Notes under the pieces: model-generated
Databases searched by the model: none
What the model saw: the letters and a program-made list of their open reading frames with translations, nothing else
Told to the model about the DNA's origin: nothing
Part shown: in pieces, positions 8,887-17,238 of the stretch
Layout: each line of letters starts with the position of its first letter
Position numbering within the stretch: position 1 is the first letter of the stretch
Assembly (NCBI GenBank): GCA_001929475.1
Contig: LXFE01000716.1
Span: 1-17,238, forward strand
Direction: 5' to 3'
DNA: 17,238 nucleotides
From: Neolecta irregularis DAH-3
Taxonomy: Eukaryota; Ascomycota; Neolectomycetes; Neolectales; Neolectaceae
Made by a program: the position numbers and the translations under genes

Positions 8887-9971
8887 TCATCCATATAAAT
8901 TGGTATTGATCAATAACACAAAGCCCTCTATGGCAATTCCTTCGATTAGTTTTTGAATGGACCATTTGCTGTGTAATGCATCCATGAAGATATACTTTCC
9001 TAATACCATAATCTTTCGACAACCTACGATCCCTTTACGACTGAAAATATAGACGACCTTTTTGTCTCATGCTCATACAATACAAGTAGACAGAGTTACC
9101 TTGGTTTCACTCCAATGACCTGTTGCTCTGGCTTTCCCGGCAGCGATCTTCTTCTCATCATCTAATATCTTTCCACCCATTTTCTCCAGTGTTCCAGCAA
9201 ATATGTCCCATGCTGTGGGCCTCGAATAATGGTCGGTTACATATGTATCCCTAATTGTGACCTTATAAAATTGATTATTATCCAAGACGTTGCAATTTAA
9301 AGTGACTTGTTTATGGCCGGATCGTTTGGGCGAGCGGGACGACTTTGAGTCTGTTATTAACAACAGCTGAGAAAGATATACTCCTATACCAGATCTCTTT
9401 GGCATCGCTGATGATACTATCAAAGCTCTGCTCTTATAGTTGTCAATATAACTTGCCTCAATGGGTTCAGCATGACTTTTGCGGAAGGATTTCGAGGATT
9501 CCATCCGTGTTTGATGAGTTCCTTGCTTGAAGTCGTAGAGCGAACATAGCCTTTATCTAAAAACATAATTGACAGCGTCAGAATGGATGCGGACACCAAC
9601 CTCGCGTCAAGAATTCTATAAAGAAATTGGTCATTTGGTATAGGCCAGCTGATATTTGTCATGACCATGTTAAGGGACTTCGAAGATGAACTTTTCATGC
9701 AGACTATCCAAAAAGTCGTTAATGTGTTCGTCATAACGATATCGTCATTCTCTAACTTGCGATTCCTTATTGTGATAATCAGTGTAAAGGACGGGTTCAA
9801 TGATGATTGGCTTATTCCCTTTGAATGGCTGGTCATTTAAGGTATTTTTTTCCCAGTTGAACACACTAGCAAAGGAATGACACATTGAAAACGGGTTATT
9901 GCTTGAATCGTTAGCATTCAGAGGTACTTACGTGGGCTTGGCCGTAAACAGATAAACAATGAATTACTCAT
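8887..9971 (-). pseudogene. Probable decayed multi-exon gene, product unknown
   Basis: Minus-strand segments alternate between open, coding-like stretches and splice-like sites but do not join into one frame. A consensus donor GTAAGT (9931) with a GCTAAC branch and AAG acceptor (9902) bounds a 30-nt candidate intron. Next come an open segment (NNPFSMCHSFAS... to TDYHNKESQ, about 9901-9740), a stop, and a same-frame segment RYDEHINDFLDSLHEK. A 44-nt candidate intron with CTGAC and TTTTTAG follows near 9599-9556. A longer open stretch (about 9540-9082) contains QVTLNCNVLDNNQFYKVTIR and AWDIFAGTLEKMGGKILDDE. After another GTAACT donor (9081), a 57-codon segment ends at the TGA at 8887. Possible small secreted-protein origin is only a guess. 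I see several stops or frame breaks. Confidence 0.3.
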
Positions 9972-10302
9972 CTCCTCTCGTTCAACGAACGTCAGAGTCT
10001 GCATTATGTGTAACTCTTGGGATTCCGGGTCTGATTCTCACTCGAAGATAAATTCATACTTTGTAGATTTTGACTGTATTTTCAGAAGACTGTCATAAAT
10101 ACCCACCGAAGGGCAATCTGTCCTGGTGACACGTAGCCGAGAGTACGAGGCCAGCCTTTGATATGGATTTGATATATGCTGAGAGGTGAAATACAACAGT
10201 CCAAGTGCACTCCGCAAGACATGCTGCAGTCAAATTCCTACAATCCCATTCAACTTCTCAAACCTCCCAGTAGATGCCTATTTGGACCAGACTAGAGCTT
10301 GA

Positions 10303-10621
10303 GTCGGTCGGGACGGTCTGAGCAGTCTAAATCTTTATGTATAAAGTTAGAAGAAATATTAGAAGAGATAAGGTACCAAAAAAGTGATTTTTGTAGAGGT
10401 AAGGCAAATTGAAGGTTGATTTCGCTGTGAGAAGAATCTCAAAAAGATTTCTTCCGTGCCTCAGACAGGAAATAACCAATAAGATGAATTACAAAAATGA
10501 GTGAAGCTGGCGAATCTTCAGTTATTTCCAATGCCTCCAATGCTTCCCCTCCCAATGTAATCAAAGCAACTCAGCTCTATTAGTTAATCCTATCAGAATG
10601 TATCAGACGGTTTAGACCGAC
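10303..10621. mobile_element. MITE-like pair of imperfect inverted repeats
   Basis: The 19-nt arm at 10303-10321 (GTCGGTC...GTCTGA) matches the reverse complement of 10603-10621 at 15 of 19 positions, with the outer seven and inner six bases identical. The 319-nt segment is non-coding and AT-rich. I could not find a convincing target-site duplication, so this may be an old miniature DNA transposon or chance. Confidence is low. Confidence 0.35.
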
Positions 10622-11499
10622 CAGACCTAGGGTTCAGTCTATTGGGAACGCTGGTGTTCGCTGACGTCTCTAATGATCATACTCGACCTTCCTGTATTTA
10701 ACGCAAAAACCACGCCAATTCCCCACTACTCAACAATGACCCTGGCTCTCCGTCATCCAGACAAAAGGTGAAGGAGGTTTAAATATCTGTTCGCTGAAAC
10801 AAGAAGCTTGTTATTTAGACTAAGCGCCAGCTTGTTTGTGGTGGAAGGAATCACTAAATTTACTTCTTTCGAGTTGCCAACACAATTTCTAATCGGTTCT
10901 GTAAACAACCCCATGAAGGAGCGTTCTGAGGCCACTTACTCGGATAGATATGGTGTCGTTAATTGAACTTTCCTCTTCATGTGAAGATGAGAGAATTTTG
11001 CAAGTCGCTTATATTGTTCTAAAACTCCCTGGATACATGGTACATGGGAATCGTGGAATACAGAGCTCAACGCGAATGGATAGAAAATTGTTTAGGAATA
11101 AGCACGAGAAAAAATCTCTGGGTTAAGGTAGTGACGCAACGGCATAGAAACGGATCGATTGCAGCTTCTGGCGTCATACCGGAGAGGTAGAATGAAGTGC
11201 GATGCTATACAGATTGCACAGGCTCTGCTCACCGACCTTGCTCAACTTCCCAGGACAATTCTGAAGTTTAGAGTCCTTCTTTTTCCGCAAGACAGATAAC
11301 GACCCGTAAACCGCTACGGATAGGCATACGGCACACTAGACCGCAACATGTAAGTATAGGACCTCGATACGAACAAGACTAGGATTTATTTCTAGCTTGT
11401 AGAGATAACGGAAATAGAAAAGACATATGTGAACCACCCCAGAGCGGCCAGGCTGCCCAGCAATGTACTAGCCTCCCTGGAACAGGAAGTAATTCAGTA

Positions 11500-11700
11500 G
11501 ACAAACAAACGGAATTGGAAGAGGGAGAGGAGGAGAAACGCTGGAAGCGGGCAAACTGCCCAGCAGCATGACATCACCCTCGGAATGGGCAATTCAGGGG
11601 AGGAGAATTGGGAAGGGAAGGGGATACGCCAGTATCTTCTAGGCCAGCCAGATTAGGGACGTTAATGGTAAGTGAAGTTAATGGGGAGGGAGAGCGGTTG
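11500..11700 (+). promoter_or_regulatory. Purine-rich upstream region with two AGGGG boxes
   Basis: The stretch is strongly G/A-rich on the + strand (GAGGGAGAGGAGGAG near 11521) and holds AGGGG at 11596-11600 and 11619-11623, about 320-350 nt before the ATG at 11944. AGGGG is the stress-response-element core. Its repetition here and near the related decayed gene suggests, but does not show, stress-responsive expression of the 106-aa protein. Confidence 0.3.
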
Positions 11701-11943
11701 GGTAGATTTCATGGGAATCCTCTTGCCACACATCCAGGACTGATTGTGCCGGCATTCCTCAACTCACCAATCAGAACAGTTGCAATATATCAATTCTCTA
11801 CCAGCAGTATCATTCTGACGTAACTACCCGACCGAAATCGGAAATGGCATTCGAAATGGGATGGCGCAACAACAAAAGCCACAATCTTATTACCTCCCCA
11901 CAGATTTAAACGCTTTCGTCACCTTCCCTTTCAGAATCCCAAA

Positions 11944-12304
11944 ATGACTGCACCTCAACCAAACCATGAGACTTCTAACACTGCTTCTGATAACGGAATA
12001 ACCTCTTCCTATGAAGTGGGTGGTTCGTCCCATCACAGTATTGGGAAAACCAATAACTCTCATGGAAATACTCCATCAAGTGTGTTTCCTTTGTTCATAT
12101 GATGTTTCTTACAGTCTAGATAATCGACAAGAGAATTCCACTACTGCCGTGGGCTGGCGGGCCTTTGTGGACAAAATCAATGGTGCACCCAATGAACCGA
12201 GCACCATGGATAAAGTTAAGAGCCATATGCAGAAGCTTGAAGGAAATTTGTTAAACAGACCGGAGAAACTCAAGGAAGCAGAGGAGACATTAGGGTCGAG
12301 ATAA
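11944..12304 (+). CDS. 106-aa hydrophilic protein with C-terminal PSTMDK motif, function unknown
   Basis: Two exons (11944-12079 and 12120-12304) separated by a 40-nt intron (GTGTGT...TCTAG) encode 106 aa. The ATG sits in a favourable context (CCCAAAATGA) after a pyrimidine-rich leader. The first half is Ser/Thr/Asn/Gly-rich (SYEVGGSSHHSIGKTNN). The second half holds a charged, probably helical tail: EPSTMDKVKSHMQKLEGNLL, then NRPEKLKEAEETL. There is no signal peptide or membrane segment. The tail matches the decayed gene at 5380-5903 (PSTMDKIKGGMKKMEENI, then NNPGKVKD), so the two are paralogues about 6 kb apart in opposite orientation. The composition resembles small fungal stress-associated hydrophilic proteins, but I cannot name the family. 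Without splicing, an internal ATG at 12011 would be chosen wrongly. Confidence 0.7.
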
Positions 12305-12906
12305 CTATGTTTGCTGCAAATCTTCTAGCAGTCGATCTGATTTCGTCTGGTTTCAAGTTTTCAGAATACCTCATAATCTTCGCATGTCAGCAACATCGTA
12401 GAACTCTCAAAAGAAACCATCCCATTAAGCCGGGCCAGTATTTTCAAACAGTGCCTGATGCTCGATCTACTACCTATACATAGGTGCTTCCATTTCCGCA
12501 GAGCAAAACTTCTGTGTTTTTCTTCTTTGTAAACAAAATTCATAAATTCATAATCGAATATCTGGTATAAACAGCCGCAAATCACCACAGCGTACACCGA
12601 GATAGAACTAGTGTGAATCATATTGTCTACACTACCATATGTCCCAAATGTTTATATTTTATTCGAGAGACATATAGAGCTTTTAGATCGATCTCAGATA
12701 ATAATACATTACAAATACTATTACGTCGTAACGTCCCTATTACCTCGATACCTCATCTTAGAGACAAATAGTTCCAATAGTAGTCTATACAACTCCAGAC
12801 CACAAGGGGGTTCACCTTTCTAGCTCGATGCCCTTCAATGAGATCGACGTTTGCATCCTCCATGAGAATCTCCATTTGGGTTCAACATTTGGTTAAGGTC
12901 TTTGGA
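12305..12906. other. Intergenic DNA between the 106-aa gene and TAF6
   Basis: About 600 nt holds the 3' UTR of the small gene and the distal TAF6 promoter. An 86-codon minus frame (12621-12361) and a 66-codon plus frame (12623-12823) are AT-rich, show no motif and are not supported as genes. No repeat was noticed. Confidence 0.5.
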
Positions 12907-12914
12907 CACGTGAC
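12907..12914 (+). promoter_or_regulatory. CACGTG E-box in the TAF6 promoter
   Basis: CACGTGAC lies 52 nt upstream of the TAF6 ATG. CACGTG is the palindromic site of fungal bHLH factors, including Cbf1-type, whose preferred form is TCACGTG. The match reads GTCACGTG on the other strand. A binding role is inferred from the motif and position only. Confidence 0.4.
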
Positions 12915-12966
12915 CCGGAATCCAACTTAAGCAACTTGACTGATCCATTCCACGTAATTCGCTCAA

Positions 12967-14424
12967 ATGCAACAGGGTGTCCTATCTAATGATACAATCA
13001 AGGATGCGGCCGAAAATCTTGGGATTGCGAATTTATCAGAAGAAGTATCGAAGGCGCTTGCTCTGGACGTGGAATATCGAATGAAAGAGGTCATCCAAGA
13101 AGCTATGAAATTTATGAGACATGCAAAACGGACTATTCTTTCGACAAATGACATTTCGCACGCGCTAAGGACCCTTAAACTTGAGGTATCTATTTTTATA
13201 GGAACACAATTTGAACAAATCAGCCTTTATACGGGTATGGATCGTCCCGGCCTATGAATTTCAGAGAAGCTCATTACGGTCAATCCCACCCAATATACTA
13301 CCTAGACGACGATGAAATTGAATTCGAAAAGGTGATAAACTCGCCACTACCGAAAGTACCTCGAGAAGTCGCAATGACGGCACACTGGTTAGCGATAGAA
13401 GGCGTTCAACCCAGCATACCTCAAAATCCAACCGTTGATGCGACAACCACTTTTTCGAGTTCGTCTGAAGGCGGGAAAAATTCGATCAGCTCATCAGCAA
13501 CTGAAGTCAAACCTTTGGTCAAACATGTTTTGAGTGAGGAGTTGCAAATCTATTTCGATCGGGTATCAAAAGCTTTGCTAGATCAAGACAACGAATCATT
13601 GCGAAATGCTGCTCTGGCCAGTTTGTCTCATGACCCCGGCCTTCACCAGTTATTACCCTACTTAGTCCAATATATTGCAGAAAAAGTATTAGTCCTCAGA
13701 TGGTGATATTAATTCATTAAGGTCACTCATAATCTGAAATCCTTAAGTATCCTTCAAATAATGATGCAAACAGTATATGCGCTGCTATCAAATCCGAACC
13801 TCTTTCTTGAGCCATATGTATGTACTCCCTCTCCTCGATGTCATCTTAATTTTAGGTACATCAATTAGTGCCGTCTGTTCTGACCTGTCTTATCTCCAAA
13901 CGCCTCGGACCAGATCTCAATAGAGAACACTATCAATTACGAGATTATTCTGCCTCTATACTCAAACTTTTGCTTGATAAATTCTCTGATTCGTATCATA
14001 CACTTAAACCTCGCATTACGAGGACATTACTGAAGGCTTTCCTCGATAATAAGAAACCATTTACAACTCATTATGGAGCTTTAAGGGGCCTTACGATTCT
14101 CGGTAGAGAAGTTGTTCGAGTATTAATTGCTCCGAACGCAATAGCATATTCAGTTCTCATTGAGAAGGAAATTAACGACGGGAATTTTGAAGCTGAAAAA
14201 GTTTTAATTTCAATCACGGTGTGTTGATTTTTCCCCTTATTTTCTGATTTGAAAAGGACTCACTGGAAAGCCTTGTTGATCCGGAGCTGAGTGACTTGTT
14301 ACAGGGAAAATCCGAAGAAGAAATTATAATGGCTATGACCGAGAAGCTTGGGCAATTGGTCGTCCGCAGGTTATGGAGTAATGGGAAGGGAATGCAGGTT
14401 GCAAATACCATGCTAGATATCTAG
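12967..14424 (+). CDS. TAF6: Transcription initiation factor TFIID/SAGA subunit TAF6
   Basis: TAF6 pairs with TAF9 through a histone fold in the core of TFIID, and in SAGA in yeasts, in the nucleus. Five exons (12967-13185, 13224-13685, 13722-13817, 13856-14218, 14257-14424) give 435 aa. Residues 1-73 form the H4-like histone fold (DAAENLGIANLSEEV, then MKFMRHAKRTILSTNDISHAL). After the first junction comes the family block PLYGYGSSRPMNFREA. Near 100-130 are the highly conserved YYLDDDEIEFEKVINSPLPK and TAHWLAIEGVQPSIPQNP. The C-terminal half holds HEAT-type helices (ELQIYFDRVSKALL, DPGLHQLLPYLVQYIAEKV, LVPSVLTCLISKRLGP, HYQLRDYSASILK, HYGALRGLTILG). Introns are 38, 36, 38 and 38 nt and each restores the family sequence exactly. 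The ATG at 12967 leaves the expected short leader before the fold. No lesion was seen. The gene converges with calcineurin A. Confidence 0.96.
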
Positions 14425-14917
14425 TGCTTAATACCACGTAATGCCAATTTCAATTGTAGTGTGGATAAAAGTGGTGTAACTGGTGGATTTAGTGGTGAGG
14501 CTGGTGGATTTTCTTGGTGTCGCAGTTTTCAAGGTATCCAAAACTTTACCAAAAAGGGACACCACTCAGGTTCCCGGCGAAACTCTCCCCTTGATGGCTA
14601 TTACTATTATTCCAGGTGGCCAACTGCAGGTAGTGATGAGGGTGGTGGATTTTATAAAATTCACGATTTTACAGGTGTATCAGAACTCATTTAACTAAGA
14701 TGGCGACCATCTAAAAATTGATTTTGTGTATATCACCAGCGCAATAAATACAAACCAGTTTTCCGAAGATGTAACAGTCAAAGAGACAATACCCCAGGCA
14801 GTTGCCAAAATGATATTCCGTATTCCCCTACTCAAAACATCAAAGCAAAGACATTAACGGAATGGTAATTGAAGCAAAGAGTAATTCCCCACCAAATTTT
14901 CTTCACTCAAGATAATC
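14425..14917. other. Convergent intergenic region between TAF6 and calcineurin A
   Basis: Nearly 500 nt separates the two stop codons. A G/T-rich stretch (about 14456-14690) is open in two overlapping forward frames (14461-14694 and 14483-14698). It carries a 21-bp duplication and a third GGTGGATTT near 14643. I recognise no protein. It may be a repeat fragment or 3' UTR sequence. An AT-rich part follows with no visible structure. Confidence 0.5.
14470..14511. repeat. 21-bp imperfect tandem duplication
   Basis: Units 14470-14490 and 14491-14511 share the frame AGTGGTG...CTGGTGGATTT and differ only at three adjacent bases (TAA versus AGG). The unit length is a multiple of three, so it would be frame-neutral, but no gene is evident here. 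Confidence 0.85.
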
Positions 14918-16893
14918 CTACATTGATATCCGTTTCGCCATTGCTTCTAAGCGCTCATCTCTCATACCAACCGCAGAGTTGATAGCGCCTTTCAGCGCAG
15001 ATTCTTCCATACTTCTGCGCACTGCTCTACTAGGTGGCAGCCGTTCGTTCTGGAGATCAAGCTGTCGAGCATCTTCAAACCCATGGATAGCTAGGCGGAT
15101 CAGACCCTGTTAACTGAATCAATTTATACCTTCTTTGATACCCTCAGCTCCGAGAACGAGTGTCCCTGCGGGCAACCTGGGACTTCCACTGACTGTTTTC
15201 AACTCTGTCACACTTTCACTCTCCTCGCGGAGGACCTGGAAAACCCTCGATAGCCTACCAATCGCCAAGATCTTATTCTTAATGACTTGCCTTCGTTGCT
15301 CTTGGTCATCCGAAGTGGTAGAAGTTGTTGGTGTAAGGGCTGTGTCGTCTGTGTCGAGCTCTTCTTTTGAGCAAATGTTGAGGATTGCAATAAGCATATC
15401 AGTTACTATGAAGTCAATGCCATATTCGGATGATCGGAAGTTCACCTTTTTCTCCAACAAAAGGCAACGACCAGGTAAAAACATCCATAAAATTGGGAAG
15501 CCAGTATGGATGGGGAGTACAGTCTGAAAGGTGAGTTCCTAAAAAGAATGACAGCATACTAAACTGGCGGATGTTCATGACATTGTTTTCATATTTGAGA
15601 ACGGCTGCCTTGTTGTTGTAAACGTCGAGGTAGTTTGGGGCAGAAAATATAGTCATGACACTTGGGAAACCGGTAGTCTTTGTTTTGCGATACATTCTGT
15701 ATCTAGACATATTGAGCAATCATTCAAAAGCAAACAAGATTACCCAGCATCCTGTGCTTCATGAGCTCTTATTACACTCAATAAATTATTCTTTTCTAGG
15801 AAAGCGCAAGCAGCGTTGTAACTGACAATCAGTAAATCGCTCGACAAGTTCGAAATACCTAAAAAAATATGAACATCCACGAACATGATTATGTATAAAA
15901 TAATCACTACTTTTCTCACTGCCAAATTCTTCGAGAGGATCTGCCCATAAAATGTCGCACATAAGCCCATGCGTGGGAGGTTCATGAAATCGTTCGATCT
16001 GTTCGACTTAGTCTAGGCGAATATACAATCGTACATTTCGAATATCATCGAGTGTGGTCAGTTCGGGTGACAGCCCGCCATGAATACAGAGAAATTGCTT
16101 GTTCATGATAGCAGCAAGAGGAAGAGAACAAAACGAGTTCATACAAGCGTCATAGACTCGTTCGCTATATTTATGTTTGCCTGCAAAATTAGTTCCAAGC
16201 AGAGGAACACGTATACATTCAAGCTTGAACGTAAAATAATCCGTAAGATGTCGACATTCGTGGTTTCCTCTAAGAAGCCATAAAGTATTTGGGTACCATA
16301 TCTTCAATGACCACAAGTAGAGTACGCACTGTAGTGTCAATAAATCAATCGATCCTCAAAGGCGAACTTCAATTGAAAAATAACCTCGATCCACATAATC
16401 CCCGAGAAATAGATACATTGTTTCCGCTGGGTTCCCGCCAACTTCAAATAGTTTCATTAAGTCATAATATTGACCGTGAATATCTCCAGATACTTCATGG
16501 TCAGAACACCCCCTGAAAGCAAAAATGATTACCAGTAATAGGAGCATCTACTTCCAACAGATTCGGCTCCGTCCTCAAAATCTCGGTACCCTTTTCCAAA
16601 ATCCATAAAGCTTGTTCCTCCGTCAATCGACCTTCTCTATAGAAATGATTTTTTAAGAAAGCAATATCCGGTTTATCAGGATCTTGCTCGCTCCAGAACT
16701 GATCATCCGTAGGCATATGAAATGCCGGTGCCTGAACGTCTTTCATGACCCTGGATTGAGTGGATATTGTTGAACCATCTTCCAAAGTGTGAAGGGTAAA
16801 GTCAATCTCTGGAATAGGTGGTTTATTCGCCATAGCTTTCAATGCATTATCAAAAGTAGTGCTATTGTCGTACTGTCGATCTGACGTAGACAT
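14918..16893 (-). CDS. cnaA: Calcineurin catalytic subunit A (PP2B Ser/Thr phosphatase)
   Basis: This Ca2+/calmodulin-activated phosphatase acts in the cytosol, dephosphorylating Crz1-type factors in stress, cell-wall and ion responses. It works with a regulatory B subunit. Ten exons on the minus strand (16893-16533, 16492-16368, 16328-16217, 16180-16035, 15998-15859, 15821-15744, 15702-15560, 15523-15446, 15405-15130, 15090-14918) give 543 aa. The N-terminus carries the filamentous-fungal [14 protein letters not shown]. Catalytic residues are D124 and H126 in GDIHGQ, D152 and D155 in GDYVDRG, N184 and H185 in RGNHECR, H233 and H315. The B-binding region is [15 protein letters not shown]. The calmodulin site is [20 protein letters not shown] (about 435-454), and the autoinhibitory segment [17 protein letters not shown] is at 490-506. 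Introns are 40, 39, 36, 36, 37, 41, 36, 40 and 39 nt. The usual VCGDIHGQ reads VSGDIHGQ here. No lesion was found. Confidence 0.97.
15524..15559 (-). other. Calcineurin intron 7: 36 nt, in-frame and stop-free
   Basis: The intron splits codon 369 (A|AC). It is a multiple of three and contains no stop in the reading frame. If retained, it would add 12 residues, about [12 protein letters not shown], just before the [11 protein letters not shown] block that leads into the B-subunit-binding helix. Removal restores the universally conserved RQFNCTPHPYW, so splicing is the default. Confidence 0.7.
16181..16216 (-). other. Calcineurin intron 3: 36 nt, in-frame and stop-free
   Basis: The intron splits codon 200 (T|GC), has an ACTAAT branch-like site and ends TTTTGCAG. 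Its length is a multiple of three and it lacks a stop. Retention would insert about [12 protein letters not shown] within the catalytic domain after KLEC. Removal gives the conserved KLECKHKYSER. Confidence 0.7.
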
Positions 16894-17173
16894 TGATAGA
16901 TCAGAAAATGGAATAGGGGATTGGATGGCGAGCAGGTTGAATGACGCAGGATGTGGTGGTGAGTTTCAGAATTCATGGCGTCTATATGGAGTCAATCTAT
17001 ATTCGCACATTGATAACGAACATACATCGAATATCAAACGAACTTTAGAAGATTGGGCTGTCGCTGCTTAGAATGGATGCTACCTTTTATTTGAGAGGAC
17101 GAAGCCGACGGAGAGAAATTTTGCTATAATGTCATTAATAGATATAAATTAAAAAGATGCCAGAGTCAGTGCC

Positions 17174-17238
17174 TGTAAGGATATACACTCGGGTATATCC
17201 TTACCAAAGACGGAAATGACGGAAGCAGTAGGGCAGCT
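17174..17238 (+). mobile_element. Second copy of the LTR-like element, cut by the window end
   Basis: The 65 visible nt start TGTAAGGATATACACTCGGG and match the minus-strand start of the 7512-7724 element, apart from a 9-nt length difference near 17216-17228 and a few differences that are all A/G transitions. The terminal hairpin (17175-17204) has a perfect 12-bp stem around ACTCGG. It begins 280 nt upstream of the calcineurin ATG, so it lies in or next to that promoter. Whether it is a solo LTR or the 5' LTR of a full retroelement cannot be seen. Confidence 0.75.

Larger units (their letters stand above)
6930..11943. other. Gene-poor 5-kb region with mobile-element remnants
   Basis: No intact conserved gene can be read in these 5 kb. 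Most open frames are under 80 codons and overlap on both strands. The region contains a complete LTR-like insertion (7512-7724), a GC-rich patch (about 8540-8700), a probable decayed spliced gene (8887-9971), a MITE-like inverted-repeat pair (10303-10621) and a purine-rich promoter-like tract near 11500-11700. A short hairpin, CACAGT-CACGAT-ACTGTG, sits near 8327-8344. The remaining segments (about 6930-7506, 7730-8540, 9972-10302, 10622-11500) show me nothing specific. A 60-codon minus frame at 10935-10753 has no ATG start and no recognised motif. Confidence 0.55.

Noticed and set aside
10753-10935. 60-codon minus frame ending at 10753
   Set aside because: It begins with GTG rather than ATG and has no motif. 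The nearby GTAAGT has no plausible partner acceptor for a gene model.
12361-12621. 86-codon minus frame between the 106-aa gene and TAF6
   Set aside because: AT-rich, no motif, and it lies where the 3' UTR of the 106-aa gene is expected.
15135-15527. 130-codon + frame antisense to calcineurin exons 8-9
   Set aside because: It is a shadow of the calcineurin C-terminal coding sequence.
16859-17071. 70-codon + frame overlapping the calcineurin 5' end
   Set aside because: It starts inside calcineurin exon 1 on the opposite strand and has no recognisable motif.

Overview
The window is nuclear DNA from a fungus, most likely a filamentous ascomycete (Pezizomycotina). The evidence is the calcineurin A N-terminal extension, the VPS25 and TAF6 sequences, and many small spliceosomal introns with GT..AG ends and CTAAC/CTGAC-like branch sites. 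The class cannot be fixed by eye. Four conserved housekeeping genes can be assembled exon by exon. They are lanosterol synthase ERG7 (+, 1288-3785, 9 exons, 729 aa), ESCRT-II subunit VPS25 (-, 5159-4494, 3 exons, 197 aa), TFIID/SAGA subunit TAF6 (+, 12967-14424, 5 exons, 435 aa) and the calcineurin catalytic subunit (-, 16893-14918, 10 exons, 543 aa). All four are intact once spliced. Contiguous open frames alone break them into pieces that look like pseudogenes.

Layout: 1-1287 has no supportable gene and ends in the ERG7 promoter. ERG7 and VPS25 converge across about 700 nt. A decayed small hydrophilic-protein gene (-, 5903-5380) and a 155-aa Q/N/Y-rich protein gene (-, 6879-6371) follow. 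From about 6930 to 11943 the DNA is gene-poor. It holds a complete 213-bp solo-LTR-like element with a 5-bp target duplication, a GC-rich patch, a probable decayed multi-exon gene and a MITE-like inverted-repeat pair. A 106-aa protein gene (+, 11944-12304) shares a C-terminal motif with the decayed gene at 5380-5903. TAF6 and calcineurin then converge. A second copy of the LTR-like element starts at 17174, about 280 nt upstream of the calcineurin start, and runs off the window.

The genes do not form a pathway or cluster: sterol synthesis, endosomal sorting, transcription initiation and calcium signalling simply sit side by side. The most notable property is intron size. All 25 introns placed in the six intact gene models are 33-43 nt, mean about 38 nt. 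This is shorter than the roughly 50-60 nt usual in filamentous ascomycetes. Two calcineurin introns are multiples of three without a stop, so retention would still give a full-length protein.
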